From Saccharomonospora marina XMU15 (GTDB lineage: Bacteria > Actinomycetota > Actinomycetes > Mycobacteriales > Pseudonocardiaceae): DNA of 64,000 nt. A model generated the notes under the pieces. That model worked only from the letters and a program-made list of their open reading frames with translations. It made no database searches and was not told the origin of the DNA. Shown here in pieces: positions 19,066 to 28,135 of this stretch. Both the position numbers and the translations under genes were made by a program. Location: NCBI RefSeq assembly GCF_000244955.1, contig NZ_CM001439.1:2942628-3006627 (forward strand), given 5' to 3'. Every line of letters begins with the position of its first letter. Within the stretch, counting starts at the first letter, position 1.

Positions 19066-20148
19066 TCAGCTGTTGCCCCGCGCGACCGGCGACGGCGCGG
19101 CGTGCAGGTTGCCGTCCTGACCCTCCAGGCACGCGGCGGCGGGGTCGTTGGTGGCCAGGAACTCGCTCACGCAGCGAGCGAACTGTTCATGACCCTTGGC
19201 GTTGGGGTGGAACGACTCCTGCAACGCGTGGGAGGCCCGCTCCACAACCTTGAGGTCGTCCCACTCCACCGTGAAGCGGGTGAACCACTCGTTGTCGGCA
19301 CGGTCGCCGCCGCTGCACGCCTCGTGTCCCTCCCCGGCACGGGACAGGTCGAGGAACCGGGCACCGGCCCCGGCTGCCGCCCGCCGCAGTCCCGCCGACA
19401 GCGACACCGCCCCGGTCTGCTCGACCCACTTCAGATCGTCGATCCGGAACGGGCAGCCGTTGAGGTTGCGCAGGGATTCGGGGATGCCCGCGCCGATCGG
19501 CGAGGCGTAGGACTGCAGCAGCAGTTCGTAGTCCTCGCGGTCGTAACCGGCCTGCCGCAGCACCGTCCGGATGTCACGCAACGCGGCGGTCACCTTCGGC
19601 ACCATCGCGTCCACGCGGGACTGCCAGTCCGCCTTGATGCGCTCGCTGCACGGGGAACCGGTCTCCATGAACCACGCCGTGAAGCATTCCGAGATCAGCC
19701 GGGAGAAGTGCGGCTCGTCGTTGGCGCCGACGGCGACGACGACGGCCACCACGCGGTGGGTCTTCACCAGTTCGCGCAGCTGAGCGGCCTGTGACGGCTC
19801 CGTGTACTGCTTGACGTCGCCGAGTGCGACGTGTCCTGACGGCGCGCCCGAACACGCCAGGTTGACCGACTCGACGGCGCCGCCGTAGCGCACCTTGTGC
19901 ACCAGCGCGTTCGCCGAGCGGTGGCACCAGTTGCCAGCTCGACCGTTGGTGCGCGGGGTGTAGTCACCCGCGCCTTCGCCGGAGATCGTGCTGTCGCCCA
20001 TGGACACCACGGTCAGCGGCCCGGTCCCCGGCGGACCAGGCCGCTCGGTGGGGCCCTGGTCGCCGACGTCGACAAGTACGAAGACCGCGACCAGCACGAC
20101 GACACCGGCGAGCGCCAGGCCCGCGAGCCACCAGCGAGAGCGCGACAT
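19066..20148 (-). CDS. Secreted or membrane-anchored SGNH/GDSL hydrolase
   Basis: The 360-residue protein starts MSRSRWWLAGLALAGVVVLV, a signal anchor or signal peptide. Block I is VVSMGDSTISGEGAG (GDS nucleophile). The Gly block lies near CSGAPSGHVALGD, the Asn block is VVAVGANDEPHFS (GxND), and the final block is ESFHPNAKGHEQF (HPNxxG, catalytic His). It is probably an extracytoplasmic esterase or lipase. Cysteines (CHRSAN, CFTAWF, CSERIK, CPFRID, CSGGDR) suggest disulfides, consistent with export. Confidence 0.9.
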   Translation of the reverse strand: MSRSRWWLAGLALAGVVVLVAVFVLVDVGDQGPTERPGPPGTGPLTVVSMGDSTISGEGAGDYTPRTNGRAGNWCHRSANALVHKVRYGGAVESVNLACSGAPSGHVALGDVKQYTEPSQAAQLRELVKTHRVVAVVVAVGANDEPHFSRLISECFTAWFMETGSPCSERIKADWQSRVDAMVPKVTAALRDIRTVLRQAGYDREDYELLLQSYASPIGAGIPESLRNLNGCPFRIDDLKWVEQTGAVSLSAGLRRAAAGAGARFLDLSRAGEGHEACSGGDRADNEWFTRFTVEWDDLKVVERASHALQESFHPNAKGHEQFARCVSEFLATNDPAAACLEGQDGNLHAAPSPVARGNS

Positions 20149-20226
20149 CGGGCACGAGTGTACGCAAAACCGGTGATCGCTTGGAGTGGCCTGCCGCCAC
20201 CTGACCCCGCGTGATCGGCCGAGGTG

Positions 20227-20261
20227 AAGGTGTCACCCCCGGCTCGCGGGGGCGACACCTT
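20227..20261 (-). terminator. Rho-independent-type hairpin downstream of kamA
   Basis: AAGGTGTC-A-CCCCC pairs with GGGGG-C-GACACCTT across a 7-base loop. The stem is 14 positions with one mismatch. It lies 9 bases after the aminomutase stop codon on the minus strand. Confidence 0.75.
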
Positions 20262-20270
20262 CGACACGGT

Positions 20271-21650
20271 TCAGTCCGCGGCCCGCCACCAGGCCTTACC
20301 TGCTTCGGGCAGGGTGGAGATCGGGTCGTAGTAGGGGTAGCGGCGGACCAGCGCCTCCGGGTCGTCGTGCTCGATGCCGGTGCGGTAGTTCTTCGTCCAG
20401 TAGGAGATGCCGCGTTCCCGGTCGTACTCGGCGACCTGGTGCACCCAGCGTTTGCCCACGTAGGGCACGTCGCACACGATGCGTGGCGTGGCGTAGCCGG
20501 GCAGGTAACCCATGATGGCGTGTTGCAGTTCCTGCGCCTGCCACACGGCCAGCCGCCAGTGCTCCGCGCCCGGGATCATGTCGCACATGTAGAAGTAGTA
20601 GGGCGCGATGTTGGCCTCGTCCTGCAACGCGAAGGAAAGGTCCAGCAACTGAGCGGGCGTGTCGTTGACCCCGCGCATGAGCACGCCCTGGTTGCGCACG
20701 TCGCGCACCCCCACGTCCAGCGCTGTCCGCGCGGCCTCCGCCACCAGTGGTGTCACCGAGTTGGCGTGGTTGACGTGGGTGTGGATCGCCAGGTTGACCC
20801 CGCGGCGGCGGGCGGTTCCCGCCACCCGCGCCAGCCCTTCCACGATCTTGGGTTGCAGCCAGTGCTGCGGCAGGCCCGCGAGGGCCTTGGTCGCGAGCCT
20901 GATGTCGCGCACGGTCTCGATGTCGAGCAACCGCATCAGGAACGCCTCGAGTTGGTGCCACGGGACGTTGGCCACATCGCCACCGGAGACGACCACGTCA
21001 CGCACGCCGGGGGTGCGCTTGAGGTAGTCCACGATGGCGTCCTGGCGATCCACCGGTTTGAGGCTGAGTTTGTGCTTGTCGACCTGTTCGGTGGAGTTGC
21101 CGACCAGGTCCATGCGGGTGCAGTGCCCGCAGTACTGCGGGCAGGTGGACAGCAACTCGGCCAACACCTTGGTGGGGTAGCGGTGGGTCAGTCCCTCCAC
21201 GGCCCACATCTCGGCCTCGTGCAGCGAGTCGCGCTGCGAGTACGGGTGGCTCGGCCAGTCCGGGTCACGGTCGCTGAGTACGGGCAGCATGTAGCGGCGG
21301 ACGGGGTCGGCGTAGAAGGCGTCGGTGACCTTGCCAGGGTCGGAGCCGGCGTGCGCAGCCATGGTGTTGAGCAGTTGCGGCGGAAGCAACATCGACATCG
21401 TCGCCGCGTGCCGCTGGTCGTCGAGCAGGTCGGCGTAGAAACGGTCGTCGAGCAGGTCTCCGAGCACCGAACGCAACTGCTTGACGTTGCGCACACAGTG
21501 CACCCGTTGCCACTGGGCGTCGCGCCACTCGGCTTCGGTGACGTCCCGCCAACCGGGGAACCGGCGCCAGTCGGGTTCGACCAACTCGGCACGCCGGTAG
21601 GTGTACGGCTGCTCGGGCATCTCGGTAGCAGGTTCCTGGATCGCAGTCAC
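20271..21650 (-). CDS. KamA family radical SAM protein (lysine 2,3-aminomutase-like)
   Basis: The 459-residue protein carries the radical SAM cluster motif CPQYCGHCTRMD (CxxxCxxC), VVSGGDVANVPWHQLEAFL, IHTHVNHANSVTP and the KamA-type NQGVLMRGVNDTP. The family uses a [4Fe-4S] cluster, S-adenosylmethionine and PLP to shift an amino group between adjacent carbons, classically L-lysine to beta-lysine. Which amino acid it acts on here is not clear; actinobacterial homologues are annotated as lysine or related aminomutases. It is divergent from an amidohydrolase, with a palindrome in the shared 97-base intergenic region. Confidence 0.9.
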   Translation of the reverse strand: MTAIQEPATEMPEQPYTYRRAELVEPDWRRFPGWRDVTEAEWRDAQWQRVHCVRNVKQLRSVLGDLLDDRFYADLLDDQRHAATMSMLLPPQLLNTMAAHAGSDPGKVTDAFYADPVRRYMLPVLSDRDPDWPSHPYSQRDSLHEAEMWAVEGLTHRYPTKVLAELLSTCPQYCGHCTRMDLVGNSTEQVDKHKLSLKPVDRQDAIVDYLKRTPGVRDVVVSGGDVANVPWHQLEAFLMRLLDIETVRDIRLATKALAGLPQHWLQPKIVEGLARVAGTARRRGVNLAIHTHVNHANSVTPLVAEAARTALDVGVRDVRNQGVLMRGVNDTPAQLLDLSFALQDEANIAPYYFYMCDMIPGAEHWRLAVWQAQELQHAIMGYLPGYATPRIVCDVPYVGKRWVHQVAEYDRERGISYWTKNYRTGIEHDDPEALVRRYPYYDPISTLPEAGKAWWRAAD

Positions 21651-21669
21651 ATCTGCTCCTAAGGTTGGT

Positions 21670-21694
21670 TATGTCGTGAAAATATCCTGACATA
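21670..21694. promoter_or_regulatory. Palindromic operator candidate between kamA and amidohydrolase
   Basis: TATGTC (21670-21675) and GACATA (21689-21694) form an inverted repeat with a 13-base A/T-rich spacer (GTGAAAATATCCT). It is the only A/T-rich patch nearby and lies between two divergent genes, about 20 bases from the aminomutase start. Spacing fits a dimeric regulator spanning two helical turns. Confidence 0.5.
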
Positions 21695-21747
21695 TCTCGC
21701 TGAGGACACAAATCTTCTCGCCTCGGTGGGGCTGGCAGACTCAACCC

Positions 21748-23373
21748 GTGAGCACAACCGACACCACCCTGCTCATCGGGGGCCGTATCCACTCGCCGAG
21801 CACGCCCGACGCCACGGCCATGGCTGTCACCGGCGACACCGTGGTCTGGGTGGGCCAGGACGCACCGGGCAAGGCACTGCACCCCGACGCCAAGCTCGTG
21901 CGACTCGACGGCGCGCTGGTCACACCCGCGTTCGTCGACGCCCACGTGCACGCCACCGCCACCGGACTGCACCTCACCGGCCTCGACCTCTCCGGAGTCC
22001 GTGACGCAGCGGAACTGCTGGCCGCCGTCCGCGCCGCCGCCACCCCGGGCGAGGTCCTACTCGCGCACGGCTGGGACGAGACCACCTGGAGCAGCCCGCG
22101 GCTACCCAGCCGAACCGAACTCGACGAGGCCGCAGGCGACGTGCCGGTGTACCTGACCCGCGTCGACGCGCATTCCGCGCTGGTCTCCACCGCACTGCTC
22201 GCGCTGGCGCCCGACGCCGAAGGCGCCGACGGCTGGTCGCCACAGGGCCCGCTCACCCGTGCGGCACACCACCGGGCTCGCCGCGCGGCGAGAGCCGCCA
22301 TCACCGCCGAGCAGCGCCGCCGGGCCCAGCAGGCGTTCCTGCGGGCCACGGCGGCGGCGGGCATCGCCTGCGTCCACGAATGCGCGGGCCCGGACATCTC
22401 CGGTGAGGACGACCTGCGTGCCCTGCTGGCGCTGGCGCGACAGCCGGACGCGCCCGAGGTCGTCGCCTACTGGGGTGAACTGGGTGCCGCCGAGCTGGCC
22501 CACCGACTCGGTGCGCACGGTCTGGCGGGGGACCTGTTCGTCGACGGAGCGTTGGGCTCGGCCACCGCCGCCCTGCACCAGCCCTACGCCGACCGGCCAC
22601 ACACCACGGGCGCGCGCTACCTCGACGCCGCCGCCATCGCCGAGCACATCGTCGCCTGCACCGAGGCGGGAATCCAGGCCGGGTTCCACGTCATCGGCGA
22701 CGCGGCCGTCACCGAGGTCGTCGCCGGCTTCGCCCTCGCGGAGCAGGCGCTGGGCGCCCACGGCACCGGCCGGGCGCGGCTGGCCGCGCGCGGGCACAGG
22801 CTGGAGCACGTGGAGATGATCGACCGAGAGCAGGCACGCCAACTGGCGGGCTGGGGCGTCACCGCGTCGGTACAACCACTGTTCGACGCGGCATGGGGCG
22901 GCAGCGACGGCATGTACGCCACCCGGCTCGGACCCGACCGCGCGGCCACGCTGAACCCGTTCTCCACACTCGCCGCGGAAGGCGTGCTGCTGGCGTTCGG
23001 CTCCGACTCGCCCGTCACCCCGCTCGATCCGTGGGCCACCGTGCGTGCGGCCGTGCACCACCGCACACCCGGCGCGGGCATATCGGCAAGGGCCGCGTTC
23101 AACGCCCACACCCGCGCCGGTCACCGCGCCGCGGGCAACCGCGACGGCAACACCGGCAGCCTGGTACCCGGCGCGCCCGCCCACTACGCCATCTGGGACG
23201 CCACCGACCTGGTGGTGGCCACCCCCGACACCCGCGTGCAGCGCTGGTCCACCGACCCCCGTTCCCGGGTGCCCGGCCTGCCGCCACTGGAGCCAGACCA
23301 GCCACTGCCGCGCTGCCTTCGCACCGTGCGCGCGGGCCGGGTGATCTACGACGAGTTCACCTCCGGCGAATAG
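21748..23373 (+). CDS. YtcJ-like metal-dependent amidohydrolase
   Basis: The 541-residue protein is of the amidohydrolase superfamily. LVTPAFVDAHVHATATGLHL gives the HxH metal motif. VIGDAAVTEVVAGF and HRLEHVEMIDREQ hold the later His ligands, and LLAFGSDSPVTPLDPW the terminal Asp. The overall plan (two-part beta-sandwich around a TIM barrel, residues about 55-480) matches the YtcJ/TIM-barrel group, which hydrolyses N-acyl or formamide-like bonds; substrate unknown. The GTG start is 97 bases from the divergent aminomutase gene; lnt follows after 9 bases. Confidence 0.9.
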   Translation: MSTTDTTLLIGGRIHSPSTPDATAMAVTGDTVVWVGQDAPGKALHPDAKLVRLDGALVTPAFVDAHVHATATGLHLTGLDLSGVRDAAELLAAVRAAATPGEVLLAHGWDETTWSSPRLPSRTELDEAAGDVPVYLTRVDAHSALVSTALLALAPDAEGADGWSPQGPLTRAAHHRARRAARAAITAEQRRRAQQAFLRATAAAGIACVHECAGPDISGEDDLRALLALARQPDAPEVVAYWGELGAAELAHRLGAHGLAGDLFVDGALGSATAALHQPYADRPHTTGARYLDAAAIAEHIVACTEAGIQAGFHVIGDAAVTEVVAGFALAEQALGAHGTGRARLAARGHRLEHVEMIDREQARQLAGWGVTASVQPLFDAAWGGSDGMYATRLGPDRAATLNPFSTLAAEGVLLAFGSDSPVTPLDPWATVRAAVHHRTPGAGISARAAFNAHTRAGHRAAGNRDGNTGSLVPGAPAHYAIWDATDLVVATPDTRVQRWSTDPRSRVPGLPPLEPDQPLPRCLRTVRAGRVIYDEFTSGE

Positions 23374-23382
23374 GCTGGACGG

Positions 23383-24987
23383 GTGACCGCCACGGCCGCG
23401 ACTCCAGCGACCCCCGTGACCACCACGGAACAGCCACGCCGGGCACGGCTACGGCGACTGCTGCCCGTGCTCGGTCGCCTCGGCCTGGCCGCGGCATCGG
23501 GCCTGGTGTTCTTCGCCAGCTTCGAACCCCGCCCACTGTGGTGGCTGGCCCCGCTGGCCTTCACCGGCCTCGGCCTGGTGCTGCACGGTCGCGGCCCGTG
23601 GGGCAGCGCGGGCTACGGCACCGTGTTCGGGCTGGCGTTCTACCTCGCCCACCTGATCTGGATCGAGAACTTCCTCGGCACCGAGTTCGGTTCCGCCCCC
23701 TGGCTTGGGCTGTCGGCGGTACTGGCGGTCTACATCGGCGCCGCCTGCTGGTTGATGCCGTTCGTGGCCAGGTTGCCCGGCGCGCCCGTCTGGCTGGCGC
23801 TGGTGTTCCTGCTGCAGGAGGCGGCGCGCTCGCGCTGGCCGGCCAACGGCTTCCCCTGGGGCAGGGTCGGCTTCAGCCAACCCGAGGGCGCGTTCCTGTC
23901 GCTGGCCTCGGTCGGCGGCGTCCCGCTGGTCGGGTTCGCCGTGCTGGTGACCGGTTTCGGCCTCGCGCAGTGGATCATGCGCGCCCGCGAGCGAGGCGGG
24001 CGCCCCCACCGTGGCTGGATCGCGCCCGCGATGGCCACCCTGCTGCCCGTCGTCGCAGGCCTGGCCGTGTGGCCGACCGTGGGCACCGAGGCGCAGACCG
24101 GCACCCGCACGGTCGCCGTGGTGCAGGGCAACGCCCCCGACCTCGGGCTCGGCCTGCTCGGCGCACGCGACATCATCCGAGCCAACCATCTGGCGCAGAC
24201 CGAGAAGCTCGCCGCCGACGTCCGGGACGGCACACTGCCCCGACCGGACCTGGTGGTCTGGCCGGAAACCGCCACCGACGTCCTCGGCGACGACCCGGCC
24301 ATCGACGCCCTCGTCGACGAACTGGACACGCCCGCCCTCATCGGCGCGCTCTACCAGCCAGCAGGCGGCGGGCAGACCGAGAACGCCGTCATCGCCTGGC
24401 AACCCGGGGTTGGGCCGACGCAGCGCTACGCCAAGCAGGAACTGGTGCCCTTCGCCGAGTACGTCCCGATGCGCTCGATCGCGAAGTGGTTCACCCCGTT
24501 CCTGGACAACACCCGCGACATGCGCTGGGGCGGCGATCCGGGTGCCCTCGACGTCGCCGGAACCCGGACCGGGCCGGTGATCTGCTACGAGGTCGCCTAC
24601 GACTACCCCTCCCGCGACGCCGTCGACGCGGGCGCGCAACTGCTGGTCGTACCCACCAACAACGCCTGGTACGGGCCGGGGGAGATGAGCCACCAGCAAC
24701 TGGCCATGTCCCGGCTGCGCGCCGTCGAACACGGCAGGGCCGCCGTCGTGGCGGCCACCAGTGGGATCAGCGCGATCGTCGCACCCGACGGCAGCGTCCA
24801 GCAGTCGACCAGCCTCTACACCGCGGCGACGCTGGTGGCCGACGTGCCACTGCGGCAGCAGACTACGCTGTCGGATCGACTCGGTGCGTGGACCGAGTAC
24901 GTGCTCATCGGTGCCGCGCTCGCCGCCGTGGCCACCGGGCTCGTGCTCCGGCCGCGCACGCGGCGCACCGTAGCCGACGACACGTGA
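23383..24987 (+). CDS. lnt: Apolipoprotein N-acyltransferase
   Basis: The 534-residue protein has about 6-7 hydrophobic segments in its first 200 residues and then a nitrilase-like periplasmic domain. The catalytic triad is visible: Glu in [10 protein letters not shown], Lys in [12 protein letters not shown], and Cys in [14 protein letters not shown]. Lnt adds the third acyl chain to lipoproteins. A C-terminal transmembrane segment ([16 protein letters not shown]) closes the protein. The next gene is ppm1; in M. tuberculosis the two activities are fused in one polypeptide (Ppm1), whereas here they are separate genes in one operon. Confidence 0.93.
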   Translation: MTATAATPATPVTTTEQPRRARLRRLLPVLGRLGLAAASGLVFFASFEPRPLWWLAPLAFTGLGLVLHGRGPWGSAGYGTVFGLAFYLAHLIWIENFLGTEFGSAPWLGLSAVLAVYIGAACWLMPFVARLPGAPVWLALVFLLQEAARSRWPANGFPWGRVGFSQPEGAFLSLASVGGVPLVGFAVLVTGFGLAQWIMRARERGGRPHRGWIAPAMATLLPVVAGLAVWPTVGTEAQTGTRTVAVVQGNAPDLGLGLLGARDIIRANHLAQTEKLAADVRDGTLPRPDLVVWPETATDVLGDDPAIDALVDELDTPALIGALYQPAGGGQTENAVIAWQPGVGPTQRYAKQELVPFAEYVPMRSIAKWFTPFLDNTRDMRWGGDPGALDVAGTRTGPVICYEVAYDYPSRDAVDAGAQLLVVPTNNAWYGPGEMSHQQLAMSRLRAVEHGRAAVVAATSGISAIVAPDGSVQQSTSLYTAATLVADVPLRQQTTLSDRLGAWTEYVLIGAALAAVATGLVLRPRTRRTVADDT

Positions 24988-25003
24988 CGAGAAGGGGGAG
25001 TCT

Positions 25004-25798
25004 ATGGCGGAGGGGAAACCCCACACCGGCGCCATCGACCCGGTGCTGGTGATCATCCCGACCTACAACGAGCGGGAGAACCTCACGCCACTGCTGGAAC
25101 GGCTGCACGCCGCCCTTCCGCAGGTCCACGCACTGGTCGTCGACGACGGCAGCCCGGACGGCACCGGCGAGGTCGCCGACCAGCTGGCTGCCGCCGACAA
25201 CCGAATCCACGTGCTGCACCGAACCCAGAAGGCCGGGCTGGGCGCCGCCTACATCGCCGGGTTTCGATGGGGGATCGACCGCGGCTACGCCACGCTGGTG
25301 GAGATGGACGCCGACGGCTCGCACGCACCGGAGGACCTGCCCCGGGTGCTGGCCGCCCTCGCCGACGCCGACCTGGTCATCGGGTCCCGCTACGTGCCGG
25401 GCGGCGCAGTCGTCAACTGGCCGAGGCACCGCCAGCTGCTCTCCCGGGCGGCCAACCTGTACTCGCAGTTGGCGCTGGGGGTGCGCGTCAACGACATCAC
25501 CGCGGGGTTTCGCGCCTACCGACGACCGGTGCTGGAGAAGCTGGCGCTGGACGAGGTCACCTCGCAGGGCTACTGCTTCCAGATCGACCTCACCTGGCGC
25601 ACCGTGCAGGCGGGCTTCGACGTGCTCGAGGTACCGATCACCTTCACCGAGCGGGAGTCCGGCGAGTCGAAGATGAGCGGCTCGATCGTGGGGGAGGCCG
25701 CGCTGAAGGTCGCCCAGTGGGGCCTGCGCCACCGGGCCGGGCAACTGCAGGCGCTACTGCGCGGGCTGCGGGCGTCGCGGTCACGCTCGCGGCGCTGA
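25004..25798 (+). CDS. ppm1: Polyprenol monophosphomannose synthase
   Basis: The 264-residue GT-A glycosyltransferase (GT2) has [28 protein letters not shown] and the metal-binding [14 protein letters not shown]. It transfers mannose from GDP-mannose to polyprenol phosphate; the product feeds lipoglycan and protein mannosylation at the membrane. No transmembrane helices are present, so it probably relies on Lnt or the membrane surface, as in mycobacteria where the Lnt-like domain anchors the Dpm domain. GGGGGAG lies upstream of the ATG. Convergent with rbpA through a strong terminator. Confidence 0.93.
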   Translation: MAEGKPHTGAIDPVLVIIPTYNERENLTPLLERLHAALPQVHALVVDDGSPDGTGEVADQLAAADNRIHVLHRTQKAGLGAAYIAGFRWGIDRGYATLVEMDADGSHAPEDLPRVLAALADADLVIGSRYVPGGAVVNWPRHRQLLSRAANLYSQLALGVRVNDITAGFRAYRRPVLEKLALDEVTSQGYCFQIDLTWRTVQAGFDVLEVPITFTERESGESKMSGSIVGEAALKVAQWGLRHRAGQLQALLRGLRASRSRSRR

Positions 25799-25810
25799 CG
25801 CCGTGACAGC

Positions 25811-25849
25811 GGAGGGCCCCCGCGACAGTCGCTGTCGCGGGGGCCCTCC
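25811..25849. terminator. Bidirectional terminator hairpin between ppm1 and rbpA
   Basis: A perfect 18-bp inverted repeat, GGAGGGCCCCCGCGACAG with CTGTCGCGGGGGCCCTCC and a 3-base loop, sits between two convergent genes. The symmetric stem should stop transcription from both sides. Confidence 0.85.
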
Positions 25850-25881
25850 GCCGGTCAAGGGGAGCGGTCGGCTCGCGGCCG

Positions 25882-26226
25882 CTACGCCGTGCGGCCTCGC
25901 CTGCCCTTCAACTCGGCGAGTCGCTCGTTGAGCAACTCCTCCAACTCCGGGATGGAACGTCGCTCGAGCAGCATGTCCCAGTGCGTCCTCGGAGGCTTGG
26001 CCTCCTTGGGCTCGGGCTGCCCGCCGTCCACGATCTCCGACTCGCTGCCGTGCAACCGGCATTCCCACACCGACGGAATCTCGGCATCGTCCGAGAACGG
26101 CACCTCGAACTCGTGGCCCTTGGGGCACGAGTAGCGAACGGTACGTCGAGGGGCGAGGTCGTGATTGCGGTCGGTCTCGTAGCTGACCGCTCCCAACCGG
26201 CTTCCACGAAGAACACGGTCGGCCAT
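25882..26226 (-). CDS. rbpA: RNA polymerase-binding protein RbpA
   Basis: The 114-residue protein is an actinobacterial RNA polymerase cofactor that binds the principal sigma factor and stabilises open complexes. MADRVLRGSRLGAVSYETDR is the N-terminal tail, RYSCPKGHEFEVPFSDDAE with VWECRLHGS is the zinc-site core region, and PPRTHWDMLLERRSIPELEE is the basic linker and sigma-interaction domain. Its start is preceded by AAAGGA. A sigma-R/H-like promoter lies upstream (26284-26311), consistent with induction by thiol-oxidative stress known for streptomycetes. Confidence 0.96.
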   Translation of the reverse strand: MADRVLRGSRLGAVSYETDRNHDLAPRRTVRYSCPKGHEFEVPFSDDAEIPSVWECRLHGSESEIVDGGQPEPKEAKPPRTHWDMLLERRSIPELEELLNERLAELKGRRGRTA

Positions 26227-26283
26227 GATGGGGTCCTTTCAGTCGGCTCCCGTTCAGGAGCCAGGGCGATGCTCACCCTGTGC

Positions 26284-26311
26284 AACGACACGCTAGGCCC
26301 GTTGAATTCCC
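26284..26311 (-). promoter_or_regulatory. Candidate sigma-R/sigma-H promoter of rbpA
   Basis: Reading the minus strand, GGGAAT (26311-26306) is followed by 19 bases and then GTT (26286-26284), matching the GGAAT-N18/19-GTT pattern of SigR/SigH promoters. The predicted leader is about 50 bases long with AAAGGA before the ATG at 26226. RbpA is a known SigR target in Streptomyces. Confidence 0.6.
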
Positions 26312-26634
26312 AACAGACCATGTCGTTACCCACGAGCGGGCGAGCCTCACCCCGCGCGGAACGGCTTTCTCAATCTAGGGAGACCTGTGACGCCTTCGCG
26401 TGACGCGTCACGGCCCCCCTCCTGGGGATATCCCCCTCCTGGGCTAGCGGTGCGGTCAACGACCACAGCAGCCGGAGCTGCCCTGACCAGGCGCACCTGC
26501 TCCGCCTCTACCGAGGCGGAAGTACTGCCGCCAAAGTACCTGGTAACTCCCCGTAGCCGAATGCCTCGACGCGCGTGTCGGCGTGGGATTCACCTCACCG
26601 GTTGACGCGGCGAACCACCGACCGGGGGAGACGG
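26312..26634. other. Intergenic stretch between the rbpA promoter and the transporter gene
   Basis: About 320 bases upstream of rbpA hold no convincing gene. Short open frames here have unbiased third positions and no ribosome site. The minus strand end near 26634 is the end of the transporter gene, so this region is the 3' side of that gene and the far upstream side of rbpA. No clear hairpin with a T-run was seen. Confidence 0.5.
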
Positions 26635-28059
26635 CTACAGCACCGCGGGTTCGCGGTTGCCCGCCGCCGCGATGGCCCTTCTCACCGGCACCAGTGCCAC
26701 CAGCACGAAGCCCACCACGAAGAACACCAGCAACGCGATGATGGCGTACCGGAACGACCCCGTCGCCTGACCCACGGCGGCGAACAGCAGCGGGCCCAGC
26801 CAGGACGTACCGCGCTCACCGATCTCGTACAGCGAGTAGTACTGCGCCTCCTTGCCCGCCGGGATCAACTGGCTGTACAGCGACCGCGACAGCGCGTTGG
26901 TACCGCCCAGCACCAGCCCGATACCGGCGGCCACGGCGTAGAACTGCAGCTGCTGACCTGCCTGGATGAAGAAGGCCGACGCCACGACGACCATCCAGAT
27001 CACCAGGCTGCCGAGGATGGTCTTCTTCGCGCCGATTCGCTTGGCGACCAGACCGTGGGCCATTCCGCCGAGGTAGGCGACGAACTGGATGACCAGGATG
27101 GTGGTGATGAGCACCTCGTTGGAGAAGCGCAGCTCCTCCTTGCCGTACTGGGCGGAAACGGTGACCACGGTGGAGATGCCGTCGGTGTAGATCAGGTAGG
27201 CGCCGAGGAACGCCAGCGTCAGCGGAAACGCCCTGGCGGCACTGATCGTCTGGCGCAACTCGGTGAAACCCGCCCGCAGCACCGACGCTCCTTGCTCGCT
27301 GCCGTGCGGGCGTTGGTGTTCGCGCAGCCTGCGAAGCGGGATGAGCGTGAAGGCCGCCCACCACAGCCCCGAAGTGAGGAAACAGATGCGCACGGCCGCG
27401 GACTCGCTGACCCCGAAGGCGTCCCGGTTGAGGTAGAACGCCAGTTGCAGCGCCAGCGCGATACCGCCGCCGAGATAGCCGAAAGCCCAGCCCTTCGCCG
27501 ACACGGCATCGCGCTCGTCGGGCGTGGCGATGTCGGGCAGGAACGAGTAATAGGTGACGATCGAGGCCCCGTAGCCGATGTTGCCCAGGATGTAGAGGGC
27601 GACACCGAGCTGCCACAGGCCGTCGGTCATGAAGAACAGCAGCGCCGAGGCGCCCGCACCGAGGAAGGCGAAGAAGCCGAGGATGCGCTTCTTGTACTGG
27701 CTGCGGTCGGCGATGGCGCCGGTGATCGGCAGCACCAGCACCTGGATCACGGTGGCCACGGCCAGCAGGTAGCCCCACAACGACCCCGCGGGGAACTCCA
27801 ATCCCAGCAGGCTGATGTCGCAGTCGCGCAGGTAGTTGTCGGTGCCGTCGGGGTTGACGCACGGCGTGGGCCCGTTGCGGGCGAAGTCGTCCCTTGCATC
27901 GGCCGCTGCCACCGAACTCATGTACAGCGCGCCGAACACGGTGATCACCGAGGTGAAGAACGTGGAGTTCGCCCAGTCGTAGAAGTACCAGCCGCGCTGT
28001 TCGCGCTTGCGTTCCCGCGGGTCGGTGGCCGGAACGGGGCCATGGGGGAGCGTGCTCAT
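26635..28059 (-). CDS. UMF1-family MFS transporter
   Basis: The 474-residue membrane protein has 11-12 hydrophobic segments. It contains the UMF1/Atg22-type opening GWYFYDWANSTFFTSVITVF, ITGAIADRSQYKKRI (loop 2-3 signature), and YYSFLPDIATPDERDAVSAK, GWAFGYLGGG. Atg22-like proteins export amino acids from vacuoles in fungi; the bacterial substrates are not established. The ATG at 28059 is preceded by GAGGAG. The glycerophosphodiesterase gene lies 76 bases upstream on the same strand. Confidence 0.9.
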   Translation of the reverse strand: MSTLPHGPVPATDPRERKREQRGWYFYDWANSTFFTSVITVFGALYMSSVAAADARDDFARNGPTPCVNPDGTDNYLRDCDISLLGLEFPAGSLWGYLLAVATVIQVLVLPITGAIADRSQYKKRILGFFAFLGAGASALLFFMTDGLWQLGVALYILGNIGYGASIVTYYSFLPDIATPDERDAVSAKGWAFGYLGGGIALALQLAFYLNRDAFGVSESAAVRICFLTSGLWWAAFTLIPLRRLREHQRPHGSEQGASVLRAGFTELRQTISAARAFPLTLAFLGAYLIYTDGISTVVTVSAQYGKEELRFSNEVLITTILVIQFVAYLGGMAHGLVAKRIGAKKTILGSLVIWMVVVASAFFIQAGQQLQFYAVAAGIGLVLGGTNALSRSLYSQLIPAGKEAQYYSLYEIGERGTSWLGPLLFAAVGQATGSFRYAIIALLVFFVVGFVLVALVPVRRAIAAAGNREPAVL

Positions 28060-28135
28060 GCCGGGCTCCTCGCACGGTTCTCAGGTTGGTGAGCGGAGAG
28101 TACTCGGCCGCGCTGCGCGGGGGCTCGGCCGGCTG

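Noticed and set aside
26387-26605. 72-codon open frame upstream of rbpA
   Set aside because: No codon bias or ribosome site.
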